Notes under the pieces: model-generated
Seen by the model: the letters and a program-made list of their open reading frames with translations, nothing else
Database searches by the model: none
What the model was told of the DNA's origin: nothing
Position numbers and translations under genes: made by a program
Assembly: GCA_016716505.1 (NCBI GenBank)
Contig: JADJWF010000002.1
Coordinates: 744,001 to 808,000 of the forward strand
Source: Verrucomicrobiota bacterium
GTDB taxonomy: Bacteria > Verrucomicrobiota > Verrucomicrobiia > Limisphaerales > J093
Length of the DNA stretch: 64,000 bases
Reading direction: 5' to 3'
Shown: piece after piece, positions 16,719-26,667 of the stretch
How positions within the stretch are numbered: position 1 is the first letter of the stretch
Layout of the letters: each line of letters starts with the position of its first letter

Positions 16719-19336
16719 TCAGCCTGCTGATTGACGTTGAACGAGGCAGGGTGACCGCGCCCGGGTTCCGCGGCTGGTTGCGATCCTGCCTGGCCGCCTG
16801 CCTGCTCGCCGTTTCGGCGCAAAGCCAGCCGGACGCGCCCGAGTTGCGCGGCTGGTGGGCGGACACCTTCCACGCCGCGCTGCGGACGCCGGGGGAGGTC
16901 AATGAACTGGTGGCCAACGCCCGGGCCGGCAACTTCAACGCGGTGTTCGTCGAAGTCCGCAAACGGGGCGACGCCTACTACGAGAGCCGGTACGAACCCA
17001 AGGCCACCGACGTGCAGGCGGGGTTCGATCCACTGGCGCACCTGATTGCCCGCGCCCACGACACCAACGCCGGCCCCCGCCTCGAGGTCCACGCGTGGAT
17101 CGTCGCCTACAACATCTGGAATCGCTCCTCGACGCTCCCGCCGCAGCCGAATCATCCCTTCCGCCTGCATCCGGACTGGCTGACCGAGTCCTTCACGGGC
17201 GAGCAATGGGACGGCGCGAACTACGCCTTCGATCCCGGCCACCCGGCGGTTCAGCAGCACACGTTCAACGTGGCGATGGACCTCGTCACCCGCTACGACG
17301 TGGACGGCCTGCACCTCGACTACATCCGCTACGGCGGGCGGAACTGGGGTTACAATCCGGTGGCGGTGGCCCGCTTCAACGCCGCGACCGGCCGGGCCGG
17401 GCGGCCCGCGCCGGACGATTCGGAGTGGATGCAATGGCGGCGCGAGCAGGTGACTGGACTGGTCCGCCGGATTTACCTCGCCGTCTCCGCGCTCAAGCCG
17501 CGGGTGAAAGTCACCGCCGCGACGATCACCTGGACGCCATCGGCTGCCAGCTTCCCGAGCTGGCTCAAAACGGCCGCCTGGTCCGACGTGCTTCAGGATT
17601 GGCGCGGCTGGATGGAGGAAGGGATTCTCGACGTGAACGTCCCGATGGCGTACTTCCGTCACGAAACGCACGCGGCCGATTTCGCCCAATGGAGCCGCTT
17701 CGCGAAACAGCATCGCTTTCAGCGTCAGGTCGCGCTGGGCCTGGGGAGCTATCTGAATTCGATCTCCAACGCGGTGCTCCAAATGCGCAGTTCGCGGGCC
17801 GCAGTCAGTCCGTTGATTCCCGGTGCCGATGGCTCGGTGGTGTACTCCTACGCCAACCCCGCGAAGGACGGCGTGCCGCGTTCCGCGTTTCTCCACGCGC
17901 TGACGCAACCCTCCACCAACATCTCCGGCACGCCGGTGTTCGCCCAGGCGGCGCCTCCGCCAGGGATGCCGTGGAAAGCCGACCAAACGCTATTCGGCCT
18001 CGGAGGCGTGATCACGGACGCCCTGACGGGTCAAGCCATCGAGGGTGCGCGCGTCGAGGTGGCCGGCCCGGCGGTCGTCTTGAGCGCCGACGCGAACGGG
18101 GCCTTCGGCCGGCTGTTGAGCGTGGCGCCGACCGGCGCCGTCGTTTCGGCCGAAGGCTACACGACGCAGATCCACGAAGCCGCCGGCGACTGGCGTCGGG
18201 TCGTGGCCACCAACTTCGCGCTGCTCCCGGACACCTCAAACCTGCGTGCCCTTGATCTGCGCGTGACCCCGGGCCGCTTCGGCGCGGTGGTGAGCTGGAA
18301 AACCGCTGCGCCGGCTCGCGGCCGATTGCTGCTCGGCCCGGGTGCGCCCCTTGCGGAGGGGGAGAAACTTGCCGACCCGCGCCGGGACACGCGCCACTCC
18401 GTGTTCATTCCCCACTTCGCCACGGCGACCTCCGCTGGCGACCCGCCGGAATTCTGGGGGCGGGTGGAGAATGCGGGAGAAGACGCAGCGGGCACCAACC
18501 TCTCGCCCGTCCTCCGGCTCGCTCCGGCGCGTTGGCCACAGCTCGCCGACGAGTGGAGTGTCCGCCGCACGGGCGCGTGGGATTTCGTCGAGGCCGCAAG
18601 CGGCTCCTACGCGGGCTCCTGGCGCACGACGACGACGACGGGGAACCCCACTGCGGTGGCGGTCTGGACCCTGACCGCCGAAATCTCCGGCGAGCACGAC
18701 CTGACCTTTCAACATTTCCCCAACACCGGCTCCTTCATCGGCAACTACGAAGTCCAGACTTCGCACACCAATTTCACCGTGACAGTCAACCATTCCCGCA
18801 GCGGACCGCTGACTGGGAAACTCGCGGGTCCACTCGATCTGCGCCGGGGCGAGCGGGTCCAGGTTCGTTTGACCAACCGCGCCCCGGCCGGTCAAACCTT
18901 GGTGGCCGCAGCGCGTGTCGCGCTGGAGTACCGCGACGACCAGGATCCGCCGCCAGCCGGCCAAGTCCCGCGCTGGTGGGCGGAACACTTTTTTGGTGAA
19001 CCGACCGACCCCCAAGCGGACGCCGATGGCGACGGCTACTCGAACGAAGCCGAATACGCTTTTGGCACCGACCCCACCAACGCCGATTCCCATCTGCGAT
19101 TGCGAATTGAGTCCACGTCGGGCGGAGGGTGGCGCTTGGTCTATTGGCCCCGCGCCGGGGGCCGGACACCCGTACTCGAACGCGCGCCCGACGTGCTCCG
19201 CGAGGTCTGGGAAACGGTCCCCGTCGAACCGCCCTGGCCCCGACCGTTGGCGACCGGGGAATGGGAGATCCAACTCCCGCCCAGCGATGCTGGTCGGCAG
19301 TTCTATCGGTTCCGGGCCTCGCCGGCGGGGCCCTGA
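16715..19336 (+). CDS. Secreted GHL10/DUF187-type glycoside hydrolase with accessory domains
   Basis: ATG 16715 overlaps the previous stop and yields 873 aa with a signal peptide (about residues 20-37). Residues ~40-410 are a glycosyl-hydrolase-like 10 TIM barrel: ELRGWWADTFHAALRTPGEV, NFNAVFVEVRKRGDAYY, LEVHAWIVAYN, YDVDGLHLDYIRYGG and VTAATITW are all family motifs. Then follow a carboxypeptidase-regulatory-like beta domain (~440-520), a Golvesin/xanthan-lyase-type binding domain (~640-760), and a calcium-binding TSP3-like stretch (DADGDGYSNEAEYAFGTDPTN). The protein is probably surface-exposed and acts on a polysaccharide or peptidoglycan; substrate unknown. Confidence 0.85.
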   Translation: MISLLIDVERGRVTAPGFRGWLRSCLAACLLAVSAQSQPDAPELRGWWADTFHAALRTPGEVNELVANARAGNFNAVFVEVRKRGDAYYESRYEPKATDVQAGFDPLAHLIARAHDTNAGPRLEVHAWIVAYNIWNRSSTLPPQPNHPFRLHPDWLTESFTGEQWDGANYAFDPGHPAVQQHTFNVAMDLVTRYDVDGLHLDYIRYGGRNWGYNPVAVARFNAATGRAGRPAPDDSEWMQWRREQVTGLVRRIYLAVSALKPRVKVTAATITWTPSAASFPSWLKTAAWSDVLQDWRGWMEEGILDVNVPMAYFRHETHAADFAQWSRFAKQHRFQRQVALGLGSYLNSISNAVLQMRSSRAAVSPLIPGADGSVVYSYANPAKDGVPRSAFLHALTQPSTNISGTPVFAQAAPPPGMPWKADQTLFGLGGVITDALTGQAIEGARVEVAGPAVVLSADANGAFGRLLSVAPTGAVVSAEGYTTQIHEAAGDWRRVVATNFALLPDTSNLRALDLRVTPGRFGAVVSWKTAAPARGRLLLGPGAPLAEGEKLADPRRDTRHSVFIPHFATATSAGDPPEFWGRVENAGEDAAGTNLSPVLRLAPARWPQLADEWSVRRTGAWDFVEAASGSYAGSWRTTTTTGNPTAVAVWTLTAEISGEHDLTFQHFPNTGSFIGNYEVQTSHTNFTVTVNHSRSGPLTGKLAGPLDLRRGERVQVRLTNRAPAGQTLVAAARVALEYRDDQDPPPAGQVPRWWAEHFFGEPTDPQADADGDGYSNEAEYAFGTDPTNADSHLRLRIESTSGGGWRLVYWPRAGGRTPVLERAPDVLREVWETVPVEPPWPRPLATGEWEIQLPPSDAGRQFYRFRASPAGP

Positions 19337-19353
19337 CGCTGGCTCGTCAAGCA

Positions 19354-19755
19354 ATGCTTTCGCTCCTTTTTCGCGCTTTACTGATCGGCCTGCTGATCGC
19401 GGCGGCCGAGGTTGCCCAAGGCATCCTGCGGATGCGCTGGTTGAATCCCCGCGTCGGTGACCGCCGCGCGCGCCAGTGGGGCGTGGTCACCGGCTCGCTC
19501 CTGATCCTGGTGATCGCCTGGCTGACGGTTCCGTGGGTGGGCGTCGCCTCCGCCGCTCAGGCGTTCACGGTTGGGGTGGTGTGGCTGGGCATGCTGCTCG
19601 CGCTGGACATCGGTTTCGGCCGCTGGGTGTTCCGCGTCCCGTGGGAGCGCATCCTCCGCGAGTTCGATCCCCGCCGCGGCGGCTGGCTGGCCGGCGGGAT
19701 GTTGGTGTTGCTGGCCGCGCCGTGGATCGTCGGCCGTCTGCGGGGCTTGTTTTGA
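19354..19755 (+). CDS. Small integral membrane protein, unknown function
   Basis: The start ATG 19354 is chosen over longer in-frame extension into the preceding gene. The 133-residue product has about four hydrophobic helices separated by basic loops (LRMRWLNPRVGDRRARQWG; GRWVFRVPWERILREFDPRRGG). It starts 17 bases after the glycoside hydrolase and is probably the last gene of the run. I do not recognise the family. Confidence 0.6.
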   Translation: MLSLLFRALLIGLLIAAAEVAQGILRMRWLNPRVGDRRARQWGVVTGSLLILVIAWLTVPWVGVASAAQAFTVGVVWLGMLLALDIGFGRWVFRVPWERILREFDPRRGGWLAGGMLVLLAAPWIVGRLRGLF

Positions 19756-19772
19756 AGCGGCTGGCCGAGGGG

Positions 19773-20330
19773 CTACTTCTTCGGACCAATCAACTCGAAG
19801 AAGTTGCCATCCGGATCTTTGACCGCCACGAGCCAGGTGCCGCCGCCAAGGTCCACCGGGGTCTCGCCGAGCAGCTTCACATTCGCCTGTTTCAGCCGGT
19901 CCAGCGCGCGGTTCACGTCTTTCACGTACAACGTCACGTACCGCATCCCGAGCGTCGAGTGAATCCACTGCTGGTCGGGCGATTGTCCCGGCGCACTCGG
20001 AAAGGACAACACCTTGACGCGCGTTGCGGCTTCCCCTTCGTCGAGCACAAAGACCCGCACCTGGACCGGATGCCCGTCAATCAGCCCAATCTTCCGCCCG
20101 AGGTCGCCGGTGACGGCGAAGCCCCGGACTTCCTTGAAGCCGATCGCGTTGGTCAGGAAGGCGGCGGAACGCTCGGCGTCCTTGACCACGATCCCGAGAT
20201 CAATGCGTCCGCTGGAAAACTCACCGGTTGGCTCGGCCGCCAAAACGACCAAGCCACCCGCCAAAGCGGCGGCGGCCGCGACGAGAAGGGTTGGGAATCG
20301 AAAACCGCAGGAGTAGAGGGAGATGTTCAT
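19773..20330 (-). CDS. Exported VOC (glyoxalase-fold) protein
   Basis: From the ATG at 20330 the 185-aa product has a signal peptide (about residues 5-32, ending LAAEPTG), then one VOC module pair: SSGRIDLGIVVKDAERSAAFLTNAIGF and RYVTLYVKDVNRALDRLK...KDPDGNFFELIGP. Metal positions are only partly conserved, so a binding rather than catalytic role is possible. It is convergent with the membrane protein and 10 bases downstream of the MFS transporter, probably co-transcribed with it. Confidence 0.75.
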   Translation of the reverse strand: MNISLYSCGFRFPTLLVAAAAALAGGLVVLAAEPTGEFSSGRIDLGIVVKDAERSAAFLTNAIGFKEVRGFAVTGDLGRKIGLIDGHPVQVRVFVLDEGEAATRVKVLSFPSAPGQSPDQQWIHSTLGMRYVTLYVKDVNRALDRLKQANVKLLGETPVDLGGGTWLVAVKDPDGNFFELIGPKK

Positions 20331-20340
20331 CGAGGGCAAC

Positions 20341-21714
20341 CTACCCGGGGGACTCCGGCCGGGCCAGCGAATTGCGGCCTGTTCCCGCGACACCGGGTTC
20401 CGGCAGCAGCAGCGCCATGATCGCCGCGACCGGAATCAAAAGGCTCGCGTACAGGAGCGCGTGCCGGAAGTCACCGACCTGCGAGAAGAGCCCGAAGACC
20501 ACTGTCCCCACGGCGGCGCCTAGGCGGCCGATGTTGTAGCAGAAGCCCGCACCGGTCGTGCGCAACAGCGTGGGGAACAGCGGCGGCAGGTACATCGTGA
20601 ACAGGCCGAATACGCCGGAGAAAAAGCCCACCGCCGGCAGCCAGAACCAGACGAGTGCCGCGTACCCGCGCGGGACGATGAACGCCCCGGCCATCGCCAA
20701 AAAGAAGCCGCCAAACATCCCCGCCACGCTGCGCCGGAACCCCCACCGCGTGGCCAGCCAGCCGGAGAAAAAGTTGCCGGCGATCGAGACGCCAATGACC
20801 AGGAAAAATACCTGGCTCACCAGTTGTTCGCGCGCCGGCACCGGCCACTCCGCCAGTTCCGGCAGATTTCGCAGGTGTTGCGGGTGCCAGAAAATGAAGG
20901 CCCACCACGCGCTAAGGGACAACGCGCAGACGACGATCGTCTTGAGAGTGACGGGCAGGACCTCCCCCGCGAACAACTCGCGCACTCGCGGTTGCGCCGC
21001 ACCGGCCCGCTCGCGCGCGGACGACCACTCTGCCGGCTCTGGTACATGGCGGCGGATCCAGAACACCAGCAGCGCGGGCAGCACGCCCACCAGAAACACC
21101 CAGCGCGGCTGATACGGCACGTCCAGCCAGCCAGTGAGCGTGGCCAGGCCATACACCGTCAGGCAGGCGCCCAGAATGCCCAAGTTGACCCCGGTCTGGA
21201 GCACGGCCGCGATCCACGGTCGCCACTTCCGCGGCCAGGTCTCCGCCAAGAGCGACGCGCCCACTGCCCATTCGCCGCCGATCCCCAGCGCCGCCACAAA
21301 CCGGAAGATTAACAGTTGCCACCACGTCTGCGCGAAGAATGCGAGCCCGGTGAACAGCGCGTAGGTGAGAATGGTCAGGCAGAGGGCCCGGCTGCGGCCG
21401 AGCAGGTCGCCCAACCGGCCGAAGAAACCGCCGCCCAGCGCCCATCCCACAAGAAACGCCGCCTGAATCCACGAGCTCTTGGCTTTGACTTCGGGGGCGG
21501 CCGGTGAGGCGGCGTCGAGCAGTTGCATGACGAACGGCGCCGCCACCAGCGTGTAGAGATGCATGTCCAGGCCGTCGAACAGCCAGCCCAGCCAGGCGGC
21601 GACGCCCGAACGCCACTGATGCGGCGATAACTCTCGCAGATGGCGCGCCTCGCGCGCGGTCTGGTTCGGGTCGGACACGGCTTCAGCGTAGGCGGCGCGG
21701 GATTCGGCCGACAA
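20341..21714 (-). CDS. Major facilitator superfamily transporter
   Basis: A 457-aa protein with twelve predicted helices and MFS loop motifs: WLFDGLDMHLY in helix 1, GGFFGRLGDLLGRSRAL between helices 2 and 3, IGGEWAVGASLLAETWPRKWR in helix 5, and RWGFRRSVAGMF in the central loop repeat. This resembles sialic-acid or aromatic-acid:H+ symporters (GEWAVG, DLLGR). It probably starts at TTG 21714; a GTG at ~21681 is an alternative. The substrate cannot be told. Confidence 0.85.
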   Translation of the reverse strand: MSAESRAAYAEAVSDPNQTAREARHLRELSPHQWRSGVAAWLGWLFDGLDMHLYTLVAAPFVMQLLDAASPAAPEVKAKSSWIQAAFLVGWALGGGFFGRLGDLLGRSRALCLTILTYALFTGLAFFAQTWWQLLIFRFVAALGIGGEWAVGASLLAETWPRKWRPWIAAVLQTGVNLGILGACLTVYGLATLTGWLDVPYQPRWVFLVGVLPALLVFWIRRHVPEPAEWSSARERAGAAQPRVRELFAGEVLPVTLKTIVVCALSLSAWWAFIFWHPQHLRNLPELAEWPVPAREQLVSQVFFLVIGVSIAGNFFSGWLATRWGFRRSVAGMFGGFFLAMAGAFIVPRGYAALVWFWLPAVGFFSGVFGLFTMYLPPLFPTLLRTTGAGFCYNIGRLGAAVGTVVFGLFSQVGDFRHALLYASLLIPVAAIMALLLPEPGVAGTGRNSLARPESPG

Positions 21715-21754
21715 CAGCTTTCAGCCCGCGACGTGAGGGCGGCCAGCCGCGTGG

Positions 21755-22760
21755 TCAGCCCGGCGCCGCGGAGGCGGATTCGCTGCGCATTTGCGCCCAA
21801 GCCGCCTCGGTCATTTCGCGGATCAGGTCGGCAAAACCGGTCGCCGGGGCCCAGCCCAATTCACGGCGAGCCTTCGACGCATCGCCCACCAACCGGGCCG
21901 GTTCGGCCGGCCGGACGAGTCGTTCATCCCGCCGAACGTGCTGCCGCCAATCGAGTCCCACCGCCGCGAAGGCGGTTTCGAGCACCTCCTGCACAGAGTG
22001 GAGTTCGCCGGTGGCAATTACGTAGTCCTGGGGCCGGTCTTGCTGGAGCATCAGCCACATGGCGCGGACGTAGTCGCGCGCGTGGCCCCAATCGCGTTCG
22101 GCGCTCGTGTCGCCGAGAACCAGTTCCCGCTGCCGGCCCTGGCGGATGGCGGCCGCGCCCCGGCAAATCTTCTGGGTCACGAAGTTCTCCCCGCGCCGGG
22201 GGGATTCATGGTTGTACATGATGGCGCTGCACGCCGAAGAGGCCAAAGGCCTCGCGATACACCCGCACCATCTGCATCGCGAACGCCTTGGCGCAACCGT
22301 AGGGGTTCACGGGCGCCACCGGGGTGTCTTCGTCCTGCGGAAACACCGCCGGCCGCCCGAACACTTCGCCCGAAGAGGGAAAAAAGAGGCGCGGCGGGCG
22401 CGGCAGGTCGCGCAGCATCTCCAACAGCCGCAGCGTCCCCATGGCAATGACGTCGCACGTGGACTCCGGGATCTCGAAGCTCAACCCAACGTGGCTCTGA
22501 CTGGCGAGGTGGTACACCTCATCGGGCGCGGCTTTGGTCAATGCCCGCCGCAGGGTGGTGGGGTCCTCAAGGTCCGCGTAGTGCAGGAAGAGCCGGCGGT
22601 TGTAAATCGCCGGGTCGTGGTAGAGATGATCAATGCGCGAGCGGAGGAGCGTGCTGGTCCGCCGCACGCCGCCGTGGACTTCGTAGCCCTTTTCGAGCAG
22701 GAGTTCGGTCAGGTACGAGCCGTCCTGTCCCGTGATGCCGGTGATGAACGCCCGCCGCAT
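21755..22760 (-). pseudogene. Frameshifted GDP-mannose 4,6-dehydratase-like gene (second copy)
   Basis: Two frames together make one Gmd-like short-chain dehydratase of ~334 aa. The 5' frame (22760-22206) has GITGQDGSY, the SSGEVFG active-site motif and YGCAK, but ends in a stop soon after YREAFGLF. The 3' frame picks up at CSAIMYNHESPRRGENF and runs to the end. Removing one G near 22233-22236 (coding TTCGGCG to TTCGCG) restores one protein, and the total length is 3n+1. It is either a disrupted paralog of the neighbouring gmd or a sequencing error. It starts 4 bases after that gene's stop. Confidence 0.75.
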
Positions 22761-22764
22761 GGCG

Positions 22765-23775
<1,011 letters not shown>

Positions 23776-23813
23776 GAGCTTGGAGACGAGCGGAGCCTGG
23801 AAGCCGGGAACTC

Positions 23814-24902
23814 TCAGAGCTGCTTCAGGGCGTTGTCGAGGGCCGCGTAAAGCTGCCGCATCGTCTCCTCGGTCTCGTCGCCCATGTTGGAAATCCGGAA
23901 CGTCGTGCCCTTGATCTTCCCGTAACCGCCGTCAATCAGGAACCCCTGATCCTTGGTCAGTTTTTGCAACTTCGGGACGTCCACCACTCGCCCATTCGGT
24001 CGCGCCCCGTTGTTCACGCAGGTCAGCGTGACGGACTCGTAGCCCGGCTCAGGGAACAGGGTGAACCCATGACCTTGCGCCCAAGCCCGCGTCATTTCCG
24101 CCAGCTTCCGATGCCGCGCAAAACGGGCTTCAAGTCCTTCCGCGAAAATGTCCTCGAGCTTCGACGCCAGCGCATAGACGTGGCCGATGCTTGGCGTGCT
24201 CGGGGTCATGTGTTGCTCGGCGTTCTTCTGGAACTCCACGAAATCGAAGTAGTAGCCCCGGTCCGGGGCGGTGGCCGCCTTGGCGAGCGCGGCGGGCGAA
24301 CAAACGAACACCGTCAAGCCCGGCGGCAGGGCAAACGCCTTCTGACTGCCCGCCAGCAAGACATCAATGCCCAGCGCGTCGAACTCGATCTTCGTGGCTG
24401 TCATCGAACTCACGCTGTCCACGATGAAGGTCACGTCCGGATATTTCTGCTTGAGGGCGGCGACCTCGGCCAGCGGGCTCATCACGCCGGTGGAGGTCTC
24501 GTTGTGAATCAGGGTGAGCGCGTCGAACTGGCCCGTGGCCAGCCGGGCGTCCACCTGTTCGGCGCGGATGGGCGACCCCCACGGCACCTGGAGCGCTTCC
24601 GCGTCCTTTCCGCACCGTTTTGCCACATCAAACCACTTGTCGGAGAACGCCCCGCACATGCAGTTCAGCACCTTCTTGTGAACCAGGTTGCGTACTGCCC
24701 CTTCCATCACCCCCCATGCTGACGAGGTGGAGAGGAAGACCAGTTGCTTGGTGTACAGCAGCGCCTGGAGTTTCGGCTGGATGCTCGCGTAGAGGTCTTT
24801 GAACCCCTGACCGCGGTGCCCGATCATGGGCTGACAGAACGCGCGAAAGGTCTTTTCGCTGACTTCGACCGGACCGGGAATGTGCAGTTTGACGTGTCCC
24901 AT
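23814..24902 (-). CDS. Class V PLP-dependent aminotransferase (SPT/AGT-like)
   Basis: ATG 24902 gives 362 aa; the longer upstream frame lacks family similarity. The product begins VKLHIPGPVEVSEK and has the PLP lysine at Lys188 in AGSQKAF, the VDSVSSM aspartate motif and a serine-rich phosphate-cup (STSSAWGVMEGAVR). This is the alanine-glyoxylate/serine-pyruvate aminotransferase fold. In many bacteria lacking a classic phosphoserine transaminase such proteins make serine from glycine or glyoxylate; the true substrate cannot be fixed. The gene lies ~40 bases upstream of gmd on the minus strand. Confidence 0.85.
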   Translation of the reverse strand: MGHVKLHIPGPVEVSEKTFRAFCQPMIGHRGQGFKDLYASIQPKLQALLYTKQLVFLSTSSAWGVMEGAVRNLVHKKVLNCMCGAFSDKWFDVAKRCGKDAEALQVPWGSPIRAEQVDARLATGQFDALTLIHNETSTGVMSPLAEVAALKQKYPDVTFIVDSVSSMTATKIEFDALGIDVLLAGSQKAFALPPGLTVFVCSPAALAKAATAPDRGYYFDFVEFQKNAEQHMTPSTPSIGHVYALASKLEDIFAEGLEARFARHRKLAEMTRAWAQGHGFTLFPEPGYESVTLTCVNNGARPNGRVVDVPKLQKLTKDQGFLIDGGYGKIKGTTFRISNMGDETEETMRQLYAALDNALKQL

Positions 24903-25019
24903 AAAACAGGCCGCGAAAACTTCCACAACGTACCGGGAGTGGCAAGGCGCGAGATGCCTGCGGCCCACTGTGCGGCATTCCGCTCCAAGGTCCTCCAAAG
25001 CGAACCCGTAACCGGGCTC

Positions 25020-25853
25020 TCACCCCAGCGCCCGCTCGTAGGCCTCGTTCACGAGGCACCGGCGCCCCAGCGCGTCGCGCAGCGGGTCGGCGTTTTCCGC
25101 ACAAAAGCCCAGGTGCGAATGCCGTCGCCAGCCTTCGGCAAATCGGAACCGTTTCGACATTCGCCCGACCACTCGCGCCATTTCATCCATCGCGTCAAGG
25201 TACGAGTCCATGCCCTGGGTGGCGTCGAGCCACGCTTTCTGGCTGTGGTGCGCCGCGAGCGCGGCCCGCTTCCGTTCGCGGACGCTGGAGATGTCCACGA
25301 AGGCGCCCGGCTCGATCAGGCGGCGCAGGCCGTCGCGCAGGCCGTGGGGCATCGCGTGATAGATTGTCACGGGCTGCCCGGTAATCGCGCGGCGCGGAAT
25401 GGACACATAGTTCGGCATCCCACGCACGAAGGCCGCCGTCACTGCGACGCGGCAGGCGTTCATGTGATCCTCCATGTAGTCTTGCGGCGAGTGGGTCAGG
25501 AGGATCGTCGGCCGGACTTCGCGGACCACCGCCGCGACCTGGCGAATGAGCCGATCCCCGTAGAAAATCTCGGCGTCGTCCACGAACGACCGGTGCCAGC
25601 GGGCGCCAAGCAATCGGGCGGCGGTCTGAGCCTCGCGCTGACGGATGCGCCGGGTCTGGGCGGCGTTGGTGACGGCGCTGCCGCAGTTGCCGCTGGCGAG
25701 ATTGAGGTAATGCAGCTCCCAGCCGCGTTGGGCCAGCAGCAGGAGGGTGCCGGCCATCAAGAACTCAATGTCGTCCGGGTGTGCGGCGATGGCCAGCACC
25801 GCCGGGGAACGATCCGGGGAAGCCGATAAACGATCGGGGTGGCGGCGGGTCAT
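25020..25853 (-). CDS. PIG-L family N-acetylglucosamine deacetylase
   Basis: The start ATG at 25853 yields 277 aa. The zinc motif AHPDD (residues 24-28) is intact, with the third histidine region in MEDHMNACRVA, typical of LmbE/PIG-L de-N-acetylases. They remove acetyl groups from GlcNAc-containing lipids or glycosides such as bacillithiol or mycothiol precursors. Ends 118 bases upstream of the aminotransferase start. Substrate unassigned. The neighbours (gmd copies) suggest glycan metabolism. Confidence 0.85.
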   Translation of the reverse strand: MTRRHPDRLSASPDRSPAVLAIAAHPDDIEFLMAGTLLLLAQRGWELHYLNLASGNCGSAVTNAAQTRRIRQREAQTAARLLGARWHRSFVDDAEIFYGDRLIRQVAAVVREVRPTILLTHSPQDYMEDHMNACRVAVTAAFVRGMPNYVSIPRRAITGQPVTIYHAMPHGLRDGLRRLIEPGAFVDISSVRERKRAALAAHHSQKAWLDATQGMDSYLDAMDEMARVVGRMSKRFRFAEGWRRHSHLGFCAENADPLRDALGRRCLVNEAYERALG

Positions 25854-25857
25854 GGGT

Positions 25858-26568
25858 TCAACTGTGGAAATAACCGAGTTCGCGGAGCGACACGTAGTCC
25901 TTGGGCCGCTCACTGTTCGCGCGACCGAGGATCACATGGTCCACCACCTCAATCTTGAGCAACTGGCCCGCGCGGATGAGGTCACGGGTCACCCGGATGT
26001 CCTGCTCGCTTGGGGTGGGGTCTCCGCTGGGGTGATTGTGGGCCAGGGCGATGGCGGCGGCGTTGGCGAGGATTGCAGCGCGGAACACTTCGCGCGGCGT
26101 GACGAGGATCGTGTCGAGCGTCCCACCCGCGAGTTTCACCCGGCGAATCAGCCGACGGCGGGTGTTCAGGAGGAGGGCGTAGAACTGCTCGACGCTTTCG
26201 AAGCGCAATTCCTCCCGCAGCACGCTGGCCACCCGCTCGGGGGTGTCCACCAGCGGGTCCTCAGCGGCCAGGTCCCGCGCCATGCGCTGAGCCAGTCTGA
26301 AGGCCGCCTCGAGGGTGACCGCCTTGTCGCGGCCGATGCCCTTGACGTTGAGCAGTTCATCCCGGGACGCAGCGGCAAGCTCCCGCAGCGACCCGAAGCG
26401 CGATAACAGCTCCTCGGCCATCGCCACCACGGAGTGGCCACGGCGGCCGGTGCGGAGCAGGATGGCCACGAGGTCGGCGTTGCTGCAGGAGTCGGCACCG
26501 TTCAGGACCAGGCGCTCACGCGGCCGTTCGGAGAGCGGCAGGTCTTTGATGCGCAGGCCGGTGGACAT
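25858..26568 (-). CDS. radC: RadC family JAB/MPN-domain protein
   Basis: A 236-aa protein of normal RadC length. An N-terminal helix-hairpin-helix region (FGSLRELAAASRDELLNVKGIG, residues 58-79) precedes the JAMM metalloprotease-like motif AHNHPSGDPTPSEQD with His177, His179 and Asp190. RadC proteins are widely annotated as DNA repair but their role is unsettled; they may act in competence or mobile DNA. The gene stops 4 bases before the PIG-L gene start, so co-transcription is likely. Confidence 0.9.
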   Translation of the reverse strand: MSTGLRIKDLPLSERPRERLVLNGADSCSNADLVAILLRTGRRGHSVVAMAEELLSRFGSLRELAAASRDELLNVKGIGRDKAVTLEAAFRLAQRMARDLAAEDPLVDTPERVASVLREELRFESVEQFYALLLNTRRRLIRRVKLAGGTLDTILVTPREVFRAAILANAAAIALAHNHPSGDPTPSEQDIRVTRDLIRAGQLLKIEVVDHVILGRANSERPKDYVSLRELGYFHS

Positions 26569-26667
26569 GCCCGGATGATGCGCTCACGCCAGGGGGGATT
26601 CAAATTGAAACCCGCCCCCGCGCCGGTCGGAGTCAGAACCCCGACGGCCGGGTGCCCGCGGGGCGGC

